Source: CAZJBS01 sp964544475
GTDB lineage: Bacteria > CLD3 > SB21
Reading direction: 5' to 3'
Assembly: GCA_964544475.1 (NCBI GenBank)
Contig: CAZJBS010000016.1
Coordinates: 1 to 64,000 of the forward strand
Length of the DNA: 64,000 nt
Each line of letters opens with the position of its first letter. The stretch's first letter is position 1. The position numbers and the translations under genes were made by a program. Below the pieces are notes generated by a model. That model did no database searches, was not told where the DNA came from, and worked only from the letters and a program-made list of their open reading frames with translations. Of this stretch, positions 9,711-18,321 are shown one piece after another.

Positions 9711-11186
9711 TCAGTCTTTCACGAGCCGCACGCTGCATCCGTGATTTTTGTCGATGCTGCTCTCCCGATATATCGTGGCGACATCGTTTTTCAGGACCCA
9801 ATTCCATGCCTCTTTGACACCGGCCTCGGTCGCGGACCACCAAATGCCCATCGTGCCCATGAGCATGAACGCGCCGTCCGGAGTCCGGAAACCTCCAGGT
9901 AACGCCGTAAATCCCGTTTCATTGGTGGCGACGGCGCTGTGACTGCCCCAGGTGATCAGGCTTTCATCTTTCAGTTTGGACCCGGCTTCGTTTTCTCCCA
10001 CATAACTGATCAATTCGATCCACTCATCGTCCGTCGGAATGTGCCATCCGGAAGGAACGGCTTTCATGGCCGCTTCCCACGTATACAGGCGCCCGTAGAT
10101 ACGGCACTGTCCGCTGTTTAAATAATAACAGAAGCTGCCCTCCCCGGCGTCGTAGTTCAGATTTTGCGCCATCCAGGTTTGATCGCCAATGGTCACCGTG
10201 TTGTATTTTTTCCCGTCGCGCGGATCCGTGAAAACGTGGTCCACGATATCGGCCGTGGCTGCGGTCTCAACCGTTTTCGTGACCGTCGAGGTTTTGGATT
10301 TGATGCCGGCAAAATAGTCGCCGATCGCCGTCAGAGCCCCAAACAGGCCGTCGATCTTGCCGTCATGATCCTGGCTTTCCGTCTGGAGGATTTTTCCGCT
10401 CGTCACGCTGATGAGTCTCAAATCCACCGAATAGGTGTTCCCGAGTTTTCCGATGTCGCCGGCGATCATGTATTCCACACCGAGCAATTGCCCCACCTGA
10501 ACCGCGCATTCGGCGGAATTGCAGGCGTCCGAGAGCGTGAAGTCCTGCTCTTTCAGTATGTCGCCCATCTTCTGACGTTCGAGGACGTCGTACACGTTCG
10601 TTTTGACCAGGATGGTTCTGAACCGGTTGGTCAGCGTCGCCAGCTCGTTCTTGCCGACTTCCGGGCTGGATGAACTGAATTCCAGCACCGCCACGGTTTT
10701 CTTTTTGGCCGACGTGTCGGCCGCACCGCCAGTCCTGAAACCGGCCGTCGCGGAGGTCTTGACAAATGGATCTCCGAGATCCTCATTGAAATTCTGGAGG
10801 GCCTTCATTTTGGAATTATTGAACTCTTCCTTTCCCGCCGCTTCATCCACGATAACCAGTTTCAATCGCGGGTTGTCCAGTTTGACATAGTACGTCTTTC
10901 CGTGTTCCACATTCAGAACGACAAAACCCCGGTCATTTCTTTCCTTGTTCATGGTGTAGTAACACGATATCGTGATGTTCCCGGTGGAATAGACCTTGCA
11001 CCTGGCCCGCCCTTTTTTTTCAAGCTGTACGGTTTCTTTGTCGTTGAAAAGAATCGTAAAGGTCGGGCGGGGTCCGAACGAGTCCGTGTAGTAAAGACAG
11101 ACCCAGCTGAAATTATCGGTTTGCGCGAACGCATGGCCAGGCAGCGCCGCATAGAAAATTATTGAGAGAAATAGAAGCTTCTTCAT
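9711..11186 (-). CDS. Secreted protein with CsgG/TolB-like and FISUMP domains
   Basis: The 491-residue protein has a clear signal peptide (MKKLLFLSIIFYAALPGHAFA). A beta-rich region to about residue 120 follows. Next is a CsgG/TolB-like domain (about 163 to 285) with TVAVLEFSSSSPEVGKNELA, VLERQKMGDILKEQDF and GQLLGVEYMIAGDIGKLG. The last part (about 315 to 491) is a FISUMP domain with YNTVTIGDQTWMAQNLNYD, SGWHIPTDDEW and a final CSVRLVKD. No lipobox Cys is apparent. The precise function is unknown; CsgG-like domains act in the periplasm or outer membrane. The promoter region carries a perfect palindrome (11241-11262). Confidence 0.85.
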   Translation of the reverse strand: MKKLLFLSIIFYAALPGHAFAQTDNFSWVCLYYTDSFGPRPTFTILFNDKETVQLEKKGRARCKVYSTGNITISCYYTMNKERNDRGFVVLNVEHGKTYYVKLDNPRLKLVIVDEAAGKEEFNNSKMKALQNFNEDLGDPFVKTSATAGFRTGGAADTSAKKKTVAVLEFSSSSPEVGKNELATLTNRFRTILVKTNVYDVLERQKMGDILKEQDFTLSDACNSAECAVQVGQLLGVEYMIAGDIGKLGNTYSVDLRLISVTSGKILQTESQDHDGKIDGLFGALTAIGDYFAGIKSKTSTVTKTVETAATADIVDHVFTDPRDGKKYNTVTIGDQTWMAQNLNYDAGEGSFCYYLNSGQCRIYGRLYTWEAAMKAVPSGWHIPTDDEWIELISYVGENEAGSKLKDESLITWGSHSAVATNETGFTALPGGFRTPDGAFMLMGTMGIWWSATEAGVKEAWNWVLKNDVATIYRESSIDKNHGCSVRLVKD

Positions 11187-11238
11187 TTTCTTTCCCTGAG
11201 CCGGATCGGCTACATGTTGGGTTTCGTTACGCTAGTAT

Positions 11239-11268
11239 AGTTTAGGATATCAATATCCTAAAATGCAA
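11239..11268 (-). promoter_or_regulatory. Promoter with embedded palindromic operator
   Basis: On the minus strand TTGCAT (11263-11268) and TAAACT (11239-11244) are 18 nt apart. The spacer and part of the -10 are filled by a perfect palindrome, TTTAGGATAT, two bases, ATATCCTAAA (11241-11262). The layout is typical of a repressor operator controlling the gene that starts at 11186. No transcription regulator gene lies nearby. Confidence 0.6.
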
Positions 11269-11400
11269 GCGGATTTTTGAGGAGCGCCGCCGTGCTCGTC
11301 AATTCAGAACTCAGAAACATCACAACGAATGCTCGACCGGGCCGATGGTCTTTTTTCAATATTTATTGTGACCGTTATTTCTTTTTAGTATCATTGGCCC

Positions 11401-12627
11401 ATGATCACCGAACGCGAATCCCGTTTTTTGCTCATCGCCCTGGTCTTTTCATTCCTGTTTGGAATCTGGTTCTATTCGATCAAGGAAGTGTTCTCGCCAT
11501 TCATTCTCTCCACGATCATCATCGGATTTCTACTGCCCTTTCGTGAACACAAATCCATCCGGGTGCTGATCGCGCTGGTCTTCACGGTCTCCATGATATG
11601 GCTGTTTTATTTTCTGCAGGAAATTGTCAATCCGTTCCTCATTTCCTTTGCCCTGGCCTATTTATTTGATCCATTGGTGGACAAATTGGAGGCGCGCAGA
11701 ATCCCGCGCGTCGCGTCGATCATGATCGTCATCGTCTTCATTGTGGGTGGGCTCGCTTCGATTGGTCTGTTCCTCATTCCGCAATTCAGCAGTGAAGTGC
11801 AGGCTCTGGGCACGTCCTTCCCGTCGTATGACGAGATCAAACGGCAGATAAGGGTGGATTGGTTATGGATCTTCGAGAGATTCGGCGTGGACGTCGACCG
11901 GCTGATTCAAACCGTCGAAACGGAAACCTCCGTGAAGATCAATGAACTGCTACGTACGCTGTCCCAGAGCGCTCTCGGTCTCACGACGAGTCTGAGTTCG
12001 CTCGTCACCCAGCTCATCAATGCCATTCTGATTCCATTCACGACATTCTACTTTCTGAAGGATTTCGACCGGATCATCGACGGGATGCGCCGGAGGATTC
12101 CCGAGCGCCACCGTTCCACGGGCGACAAAATCTACACGAGGATCAATACGATTCTCAGCATCTACATACGCGGCAAGATTCTCGCCGCGCTCATCATCGC
12201 CCTCGTGACGTGGCTTGCACTCGCCGCCTTTGGAATTAACTTCTCCATTCTCATCGGCATGACCACCGGTCTTCTGAGCCTGATTCCGACGATTGGGTTC
12301 ATACTGACTTTGATCATCGGCGCTGCGCTCGGCCTGCTCAACGCGGAACCCCAATCGGCCATCCTGACGGTCATGCTGATCGTGGTCGTCGTCAATGTCC
12401 TGGACATGGTGATCATCTCTCCGAAAGTCGTCGGAGAAAAACTCGGTCTCCACCCCATTCTGTTGATTTTTTCTCTTTTCGTTTTTGCCAAAGTTTTCGG
12501 CATCATCGGCCTTCTGATATCCATTCCGGTCACCGCCATCCTCAAGGTTTTCATCATGGAATGGTATGAACAGAATTTTTTCCTGCGCGAATTTCTCGGC
12601 GACGACACAAAAAAAGGCGACCCGTAA
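11401..12627 (+). CDS. AI-2E family transporter (PerM/YdiK type)
   Basis: A 408-residue integral inner-membrane protein with hydrophobic segments near residues 10-28, 36-50, 55-80, 100-122 and several more after residue 200. The family hallmarks are a long soluble stretch between the N- and C-terminal helices and the TTGLLSLIPTIGFIL region followed by NVLDMVIISPKVVGEKLGLHP. Family members are reported as AI-2 exporters, permeases or Na+/H+ antiporters, so the substrate cannot be set from sequence. It is a single gene between a divergent secreted protein gene and a convergent protease, ended by a bidirectional terminator. Confidence 0.93.
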   Translation: MITERESRFLLIALVFSFLFGIWFYSIKEVFSPFILSTIIIGFLLPFREHKSIRVLIALVFTVSMIWLFYFLQEIVNPFLISFALAYLFDPLVDKLEARRIPRVASIMIVIVFIVGGLASIGLFLIPQFSSEVQALGTSFPSYDEIKRQIRVDWLWIFERFGVDVDRLIQTVETETSVKINELLRTLSQSALGLTTSLSSLVTQLINAILIPFTTFYFLKDFDRIIDGMRRRIPERHRSTGDKIYTRINTILSIYIRGKILAALIIALVTWLALAAFGINFSILIGMTTGLLSLIPTIGFILTLIIGAALGLLNAEPQSAILTVMLIVVVVNVLDMVIISPKVVGEKLGLHPILLIFSLFVFAKVFGIIGLLISIPVTAILKVFIMEWYEQNFFLREFLGDDTKKGDP

Positions 12628-12638
12628 GCCGCCTTTTC
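12609..12638. terminator. Bidirectional terminator between AI-2E gene and deg protease
   Basis: AAAAGGCG and CGCCTTTT form a stem around a short loop that contains the AI-2E stop codon. A-rich and T-rich flanks let it serve both convergent genes. Confidence 0.75.
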
Positions 12639-12659
12639 TGTCATGGCATTCCGGTCGGT

Positions 12660-14138
12660 TCAGTTCTTTTTCCGCACCTCGACGGCGGTCACAATGCGCG
12701 AACGGTCGCCGGACGAACTCACCAGATGAATCACGACCGCATCCCCGTCTTTCAGTCCCCTGACCTCACGAACATAGTCCTCCAGATTACTCACATCCTT
12801 GCGATTGACACGGGTGATGATGAATCCCTCGAAGACGTTTTTTTCCTTCGCCTGGTAGGATGAGTTGGTCACAACGACGCCCCGGCCGTAATTGTAGTTC
12901 GCGTTGGAGCGGTTTTCTTCGGCAATGTTGTCGACCTCAAAACCGAGGCCGTAACCGATTTGTTGTTCGGACCCCTTCTTCTCGTCCGACGGCCGAATGA
13001 CCTTTGGCAATGTCGTTGTGCCGTCTTTGGAGCGCAGGACGACGTGTTTCTCGGTTTGCTGGCCATCCCTGAAAACGGACAGTTTGACGCGGTCACCCGG
13101 TTGTTTCAGCGCCACGTACGCCTGCAGGTCGCCCGGTTGGTTGAGTTCGTGACCGTCGATCTCGAGGATGACATCGCCTTCCGCCAAGCCGGCTTCCTTG
13201 GCGGCCCCGTTATCGGTCAGGGACTCGACGATGACGCCCTGGGCCTTTTTCAATCCCACCGCCCGCGCATAGGTGGCGTCCACTTCCCGAATCGCCACCC
13301 CGATGTAACCGCGCACGACCTGGCCGTAGGTGAGCAGATCGTCCACGACATGTCGGGCGATATTAACCGGCACGGCAAATCCGTAACCCTGGTACAAGCC
13401 CGTCTTGGTGGCAATGGCCGTATTGATACCTATCAATTCCCCATCCATGTTGACCAGTGCGCCGCCACTGTTGCCGGGATTGATCACGGCGTCTGTCTGG
13501 ATGAAATGTTCCACACCGTAGGAATCGCCGATAATGTCAATCTGTCGTCCGAGTGCGCTCACAATGCCGGCCGTGACCGTTGAGTTCAGACTCAACGGCG
13601 ATCCGATGGCCAGAACCCACTCACCCACCTCCAGATTGTCCGAGTTGCCAAATTTGACCGTCGGTAGTTCGTTCGCGTCGATCTTGATCAACGCAATGTC
13701 CGTCAGGGGATCCGCGCCGAGGTACGTCGCATCGAGTACCCGTTTGTCCTGGAGTTTGACACGAATTTTGTCGGCATCGCTGACGACATGATTATTGGTA
13801 AGAATATAGCCTTCCTTGCGCACAATAATACCCGAGCCGAGGCCCTGCTCAGGCATGTCTTTGTGGAATTTCTTGAACAGATCGTCCAGATTGCCGCCCA
13901 GGCTGACTTTCTTCTCCGACGTGATCGTCACGACCGCCGGGGTCACATCGCGGGCAATTTTCGCAAAAGTGCCGCTCGAAATGTCGCGCCCCCCGCCAGT
14001 CTTCAGAGACGTTTGATGCGGCGCGCTCTGCAGATCGGGTGGGAAAAGCCCATCGCGGTCCGCATTGATGAAAAGACCCAGCGCCAGACCGACACCAAGA
14101 AACAAGAAAAGGACGCCCAGAGTCAGTTTGTCTTTCAT
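12660..14138 (-). CDS. Deg/HtrA-type serine protease, membrane anchored, two PDZ domains
   Basis: Periplasmic quality-control protease. One N-terminal helix (TLGVLFLFLGVGLALGLFI) anchors it. The trypsin-like domain has the triad in ILTNNHVVSDAD (His), DPLTDIALIKI (Asp) and NPGNSGGALVNMDGELIGIN (Ser). Two PDZ domains follow (about residues 270-360 with GYIGVAIREV, and 390-490). Length is 492 residues, usual for DegP/DegQ. The ATG at 14138 has GGAGGAAT in front and overlaps the TGA of the upstream BFN gene by 4 nt, so the two are translationally coupled. Confidence 0.94.
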   Translation of the reverse strand: MKDKLTLGVLFLFLGVGLALGLFINADRDGLFPPDLQSAPHQTSLKTGGGRDISSGTFAKIARDVTPAVVTITSEKKVSLGGNLDDLFKKFHKDMPEQGLGSGIIVRKEGYILTNNHVVSDADKIRVKLQDKRVLDATYLGADPLTDIALIKIDANELPTVKFGNSDNLEVGEWVLAIGSPLSLNSTVTAGIVSALGRQIDIIGDSYGVEHFIQTDAVINPGNSGGALVNMDGELIGINTAIATKTGLYQGYGFAVPVNIARHVVDDLLTYGQVVRGYIGVAIREVDATYARAVGLKKAQGVIVESLTDNGAAKEAGLAEGDVILEIDGHELNQPGDLQAYVALKQPGDRVKLSVFRDGQQTEKHVVLRSKDGTTTLPKVIRPSDEKKGSEQQIGYGLGFEVDNIAEENRSNANYNYGRGVVVTNSSYQAKEKNVFEGFIITRVNRKDVSNLEDYVREVRGLKDGDAVVIHLVSSSGDRSRIVTAVEVRKKN

Positions 14139-14806
14139 ACGATTCCTCCGTGTTCGCCAAGATGCAAAATGTTCTCGTTTTCCGCCCGCCGGACCTCCGA
14201 TATCAGCTTCCGGGCTCGGTCGCGCCGCCGCCGATGCTCGCGTCCTTTGATCCCGTACTGCTCCAGCACGGCCCGGTGGACAAAAATGGGACATTCAAAA
14301 CGCAGGGCCAGGGCTATCGCGTCACTCGGCCGTGCGTCCATTTCAAGAAGCTCACGGCCATTGGCAATGTACAGTTTCGCAAAATAGGTGTGATCCGCCA
14401 CGTGTGAAATCTCGGCCTCGGTGAGGCGCATGTCGGTGGTTTCCATCAGATTCTTGAGCAAATCCGGTGTCAAAGGTCGCGGCGGCGTTCGGTGATACAA
14501 TTCGTATTCGATGGCGGTGGCTTCGTTTTCACCGATGCCAATGGCCAGGAACGTGTCGGCCGTCATATCCTGCAATACGAGCGTGGCCCCGCCATCCGTC
14601 GTGTCCTTGACGACATTCAAAACCTCCATTTCAACGAAGTTGGTGCGGTCGTGTTTCGTCCTGGTTTCATCCTTCAATAAGAATAGTAGACTTATAGCTC
14701 CGATAAATAAGACCAGTGACAGAATAGCTGCCGTCACCGGACCGCGCCGTTTCCTCATCGCCTTAGCAGGTTCCAGCTTGTCGGAATGGTCGATAACGGG
14801 TTGCAT
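14135..14806 (-). CDS. Membrane-anchored bifunctional-nuclease (BFN, DUF151) domain protein
   Basis: Residues about 60 to 190 form a BFN domain. Signs are FVEMEVLNVVKDTTDGGATLVLQD, HTYFAKLYIANG and the signature EMDARPSDAIALALR. The domain is associated with nuclease activity in some plant and bacterial proteins. The 223-residue protein differs from plain BFN proteins in an added N-terminus with one membrane helix (PVTAAILSLVLFIGAISLLF, about residues 23-42) and a very basic tail (REHRRRRDRARK). Its stop overlaps the start of the Deg protease gene (ATGA). Confidence 0.85.
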   Translation of the reverse strand: MQPVIDHSDKLEPAKAMRKRRGPVTAAILSLVLFIGAISLLFLLKDETRTKHDRTNFVEMEVLNVVKDTTDGGATLVLQDMTADTFLAIGIGENEATAIEYELYHRTPPRPLTPDLLKNLMETTDMRLTEAEISHVADHTYFAKLYIANGRELLEMDARPSDAIALALRFECPIFVHRAVLEQYGIKGREHRRRRDRARKLISEVRRAENENILHLGEHGGIV

Positions 14807-14994
14807 GGCTAAGCCTTCGGATACTATCCAAAATGCAAAAAACCCAAGGTGTTAAGCCGTGGGTTGGAGATCAGTCACCGTGGCCGGGCGTGGTCTGTCA
14901 TTTTCAGAATGATGGTGATTAACACGTGAAAAATATACAGAGCCAAATCGGGCGAATCAAGCTGAATATTGGGCTTCAAAAGGCAAAATACATG

Positions 14995-15023
14995 TTGACT
15001 TTCGACATTATTTTTATTAAATT
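14995..15023 (+). promoter_or_regulatory. Promoter candidate for queA
   Basis: TTGACT (14995-15000), 17 nt, TAAATT (15018-15023), 45 nt before the queA ATG. The -10 also reads TAAATTTA, close to a Bacteroidota-type TAnnTTTG element. Confidence 0.6.
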
Positions 15024-15068
15024 TACGCGATTCAAGGAGAAATTCAAACAAAAATCCTGCGAGGAATC

Positions 15069-16097
15069 ATGAAACTCTCCGATTTCAGGTTCAAGTTGCC
15101 TGAGAAGTTCATCGCCCAATACCCTGTCCGGCATCGTGACAAAGCCAAACTCATGGTTCTCAACCGCAAAGCGGACACAGTCGAAGATTACGTATTCAAC
15201 GAAATCACGGACTTCATAACCAGGAAGGATTGTCTCGTCATCAATGAGACCCGTGTTTTTCCGGCCCGTCTCTTCGCACGAAAAGAAAAAACCAACGCCA
15301 AAGTTGAAGTTTTTCTGTTGCGCGAGCTCGAAAACAACCTGTGGGAAGTGCTGGTCAAACCGGCGCGCAAGGTTCGAATAGGTAACCGCCTCGTTGTAGA
15401 CGGCGTATATTGCGATGTGATTGACAACACGGTCTCCGGCGGACGCGTCGTGCGGTTTGACTACCCGGGCGGGGAATTCCACAAATTCATCGACAAGATC
15501 GGCCAGTGTCCCTTGCCGCCGTATATCAAGCGCCAGCCTGAGGACAGTGACAAGGAGCATTACCAGACGGTATTTGCGCGGGTGCGGGGATCGGTCGCCG
15601 CCCCGACCGCCGGACTGCATTTCACGAAAGACCTGATGGGTCGTTTGAAACGGAAAGGAGTGACGATCGCGCCGGTCGTCCTGCATATCGGATTGGGAAC
15701 CTTCCGCAAGGTACAGGTCGAGGACCTGTCCCGTCACAAGATGGATTCCGAGTACTTCGAAATTCCGGAAATTACTTCCCGCGCCATCAATCAGACCAAG
15801 GACAATGGCGGCAAAGTCATCGCCGTCGGTTCAACGGTCGTCCGTGCCATTGAGAGCGCCGTCACCTCGCTCAATCGTGTCAAGCCCCATCGCGGCTGGA
15901 CGGACAAGTTCATCTACCCGCCATATGAATTCAAGATCATCGACAAGATGATCACGAATTTCCACACGCCCGAATCGACATTGCTGATGCTCGTGGCGGC
16001 CTTTGCCGGCAAAGACCTGATGTTTAAGGCTTACAAAAAGGCCATCAAGGACGGCTACCGGTTCTACAGTTATGGCGACGCCATGTTTATTGAATAA
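15069..16097 (+). CDS. queA: S-adenosylmethionine:tRNA ribosyltransferase-isomerase
   Basis: QueA transfers and rearranges the ribosyl part of SAM onto preQ1 in tRNA to form epoxyqueuosine. The 342-residue protein starts MKLSDFRFKLPEKFIAQYPV and has RVFPARLFARKE, the DSDKEHYQTVFARVRGSVAAPTAGLHFT region and the C-terminal TNFHTPESTLLMLVAAFAG, all diagnostic. Length is typical. It has its own promoter candidate and terminator, so it appears to be transcribed alone. No other queuosine gene is nearby. Confidence 0.98.
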   Translation: MKLSDFRFKLPEKFIAQYPVRHRDKAKLMVLNRKADTVEDYVFNEITDFITRKDCLVINETRVFPARLFARKEKTNAKVEVFLLRELENNLWEVLVKPARKVRIGNRLVVDGVYCDVIDNTVSGGRVVRFDYPGGEFHKFIDKIGQCPLPPYIKRQPEDSDKEHYQTVFARVRGSVAAPTAGLHFTKDLMGRLKRKGVTIAPVVLHIGLGTFRKVQVEDLSRHKMDSEYFEIPEITSRAINQTKDNGGKVIAVGSTVVRAIESAVTSLNRVKPHRGWTDKFIYPPYEFKIIDKMITNFHTPESTLLMLVAAFAGKDLMFKAYKKAIKDGYRFYSYGDAMFIE

Positions 16098-16124
16098 CAT
16101 GGAAATGGAATCGTGGCATTCGCG

Positions 16125-16154
16125 CAGGCTGTCTTTAACGGGGCAGCCTGTTTT
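16125..16154 (+). terminator. Terminator after queA
   Basis: CAGGCTG (16125-16131) pairs with CAGCCTG (16144-16150) and is followed by TTTT. Confidence 0.7.
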
Positions 16155-16189
16155 GCTTTGTGAAGTATCGGAAAAACGGGCTGTGGGGG

Positions 16190-17497
16190 CTATCGAAGCA
16201 ATATCATCTTGCGGGTTTGCGAAACCACGCCCTGTCGGCCGGTTGTCGGCCGGGCGAGCAGCCGGCAGAAGTAAACGCCGGACGCCATGCCACTCGCGTC
16301 CAACGTCACGGCATATTCGCCGGCCGGTTGAACGCCCTGCCTGAAATTTCGCACTTCCCGCCCCAGCGCATCGTGAATGGAAATGATGACTTCATACAGG
16401 CCGGGCAACTCGTAACGCACGTGGGTCGTTGGATTGAATGGATTGGGAAAATTCTGGCCCAAGACCACATCGCTTGGTTTCCGGGCGACATGGTCATCCA
16501 CGGCCACGACGGGATGGCGGTATTTCATGATAATGCCGCGTTCACCGACCATGTATCCCGTCAATGAATCCGGGAAAGCGATGTCAAAGACGGCCGTACT
16601 ATTGGGCGCCGTCGTCCACGTCCAGTTTGTCCCGCCGTCGGTTGTATGCATGTACGTTCCTGCAAAACCGAGCGGAGACCATCCCTCCCATGCCGTCCTG
16701 AAGCCCAGGCCGCGAACCTCGCCCCAGATGCCCAGGTACGAATAATTCCAGATGACGCCGCCGTCCGTCGTCGTGGCCATGCCGGCCCCGAAATCCGGAT
16801 CGCCGCCCGCACACATGATCCTGAGTGAGTCAAAATAATGGATGGCGTAGACCGGTTCGCTCGTAACGGCTTTTGGTTTCCAATTAAGTCCACCGTCGGT
16901 TGTCACCCAGATGGTACCGGCAAGATCGCGTTGGCCGCCCATGCCAAAGCCGTGGGTCGCCGAAAAAAATTCGATATGGCGTACGGGCCACGGCGCAAAA
17001 GCCGACGAGTCAATTTCTGTTGCTTCCCAGGTGTCACCGCCATCCAGCGTCCGGAGGATTTTTCCGTCAATGGTTCCGGCAAAACCATTCAGCGAATCGA
17101 TAAAATCGATGCAGAGCAGGAATTGATCATAGTGACCCAGCAGGGTCCATTGGTTCCCTCCATTGGATGTTCTGAAAATCCTGGATCCAAAGGTAGCGCT
17201 GTCCGGTGAGAATTCGTTGGCCAGGACCCAACCGCGTGAATAGCCGGCCATCTCGATGTCGGCCATGTCGGCGCCCGTCGGCAGGCTGACGGACGTCCAG
17301 TTCTGAGCGCCGTTCGATGTCCGCAGGATGGTACCGCGTTCACCGACGACCCAGCCAGTGGCGCTGTCCAGAAAACACGCCCGATTGAGATTTTTGTTCG
17401 TGGGCCGGCTGAGAGAAATCCAAAAGTCCTGCGCCGAGACGACGATAGGCGCCGACATGAATAACCAAAGACCAACCAGGCGGAAAACGCGGTACAT
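16190..17497 (-). CDS. Secreted YCF48-type beta-propeller with type IX sorting domain
   Basis: The 435-residue protein begins with a signal peptide (MYRVFRLVGLWLFMSAPIVVSA). It contains about seven propeller blades marked by repeated GTILRTSNGAQNW, KILRTLDGGDTWEA and TTDGGTNW motifs, as in YCF48 and BNR proteins. The C-terminus (from NFPNPFNPTTHVRYELPG to QTRKMILLR) is a type A sorting domain of the type IX secretion system, so the protein should be exported across the outer membrane. The ATG at 17497 has AAGGATAG upstream. Substrate or partner unknown. Confidence 0.88.
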   Translation of the reverse strand: MYRVFRLVGLWLFMSAPIVVSAQDFWISLSRPTNKNLNRACFLDSATGWVVGERGTILRTSNGAQNWTSVSLPTGADMADIEMAGYSRGWVLANEFSPDSATFGSRIFRTSNGGNQWTLLGHYDQFLLCIDFIDSLNGFAGTIDGKILRTLDGGDTWEATEIDSSAFAPWPVRHIEFFSATHGFGMGGQRDLAGTIWVTTDGGLNWKPKAVTSEPVYAIHYFDSLRIMCAGGDPDFGAGMATTTDGGVIWNYSYLGIWGEVRGLGFRTAWEGWSPLGFAGTYMHTTDGGTNWTWTTAPNSTAVFDIAFPDSLTGYMVGERGIIMKYRHPVVAVDDHVARKPSDVVLGQNFPNPFNPTTHVRYELPGLYEVIISIHDALGREVRNFRQGVQPAGEYAVTLDASGMASGVYFCRLLARPTTGRQGVVSQTRKMILLR

Positions 17498-17530
17498 GAC
17501 TATCCTTAGAATATCGTATGGTCGTTGCCC

Positions 17531-17559
17531 AATATAGTCTCCCGGGAGCATTCAATCAA
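17531..17559 (-). promoter_or_regulatory. Promoter candidate for the YCF48-type gene
   Basis: Minus strand TTGATT (17554-17559), 17 nt, TATATT (17531-17536), 33 nt before the start codon. The spacer contains the palindrome CTCCCGGGAG. Confidence 0.6.
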
Positions 17560-17602
17560 GCCGTGTTAGGTCATGACCTGCGGTCAAAGCGCTCAAATAC
17601 CT

Positions 17603-17630
17603 TTGACAAGGGTTATTAATTGCGTATATT
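17603..17630 (+). promoter_or_regulatory. Promoter candidate for the hypothetical gene at 17666
   Basis: TTGACA (17603-17608), 16 nt, TATATT (17625-17630), ending 35 nt before the ATG. It diverges from the promoter at 17531-17559. Confidence 0.6.
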
Positions 17631-17665
17631 TTTCAGTCTATTTTTTTGATTGACGATATTCTCGA

Positions 17666-18076
17666 ATGACGTTTCTGATGACTTCACAGACCAGAAGACC
17701 TTCTTCTGTTGGACAACTCGTCGCACTATGCATTGCTGCGCATGTGCTGATCTCCTCCCATCCGTATCTGTTGATTACGACAATTTACAATCCATGCGAA
17801 GTCGTATTGGTCCTGGACATTCCGGACATGGATGAAGACATCTATTACCGCAAATCCGCCTCTGAAGATTATGTGGTCAAGGACGAAGTGCGACGCGATG
17901 GTTCGATCAAGGGCAAACGCATTTCGGTGCGCATCCATGCCATCCCAAATCCCTGGAGCCCTTCGGATTTTGTGGTCGTGCCGACTTTCAAAGAAATGCT
18001 GGCGGCACCCGATTCTATCCGTCTTGAGGACGGATTCCTGCCCCATATTTTTCATCCCCCCAATGTTGTTTCCTGA
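17666..18076 (+). CDS. Hypothetical protein (136 aa), possibly exported
   Basis: No family is recognised. A hydrophobic stretch near residues 16 to 42 could be a signal sequence or anchor. The rest is polar with DIPDMDEDIYYRKSASEDYVV and a proline-rich end (IFHPPNVVS). No strong ribosome site is visible and the ATG four codons later could be used instead. Support comes mainly from the strong promoter just upstream and from a GC-rich hairpin (CTCGCC/GGCGAG, 18079-18093) right after the stop. It may be a real but lineage-specific gene. Confidence 0.5.
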   Translation: MTFLMTSQTRRPSSVGQLVALCIAAHVLISSHPYLLITTIYNPCEVVLVLDIPDMDEDIYYRKSASEDYVVKDEVRRDGSIKGKRISVRIHAIPNPWSPSDFVVVPTFKEMLAAPDSIRLEDGFLPHIFHPPNVVS

Positions 18077-18321
18077 CACTCGCCGGTGGCGAGATGTTCC
18101 TCCTGTAGCGCGTGTCTGACTGGATGGTTGGCAAATGGGTTGACCATCCGAGATGATGAAAACTCCTCCAGCGGACGGAAGGACTGACACGGCCGGCGAA
18201 TGGTTTCATGGCGGCCCACGTTATTGGCCGATTTGGTTTGGTCCATCGGTGGTGGGTTTTCGTCATGCCATGGTATTCTTAACTACCACAAAATATGTCA
18301 AAGCGTATAAGGACATCAACG

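Noticed and set aside
14830..14935. Structured RNA or attenuator upstream of the BFN gene
   Set aside because: Short complementary pieces (AACCCA/TGGGTT and ATCACC/GGTGAT) are present, but I could not build a convincing fold or match a known RNA.
18077..18321. Possible cobalamin riboswitch before the TonB receptor
   Set aside because: The leader has hairpins (18079-18093, 18122-18149), but I could not find the B12 box or the conserved core.
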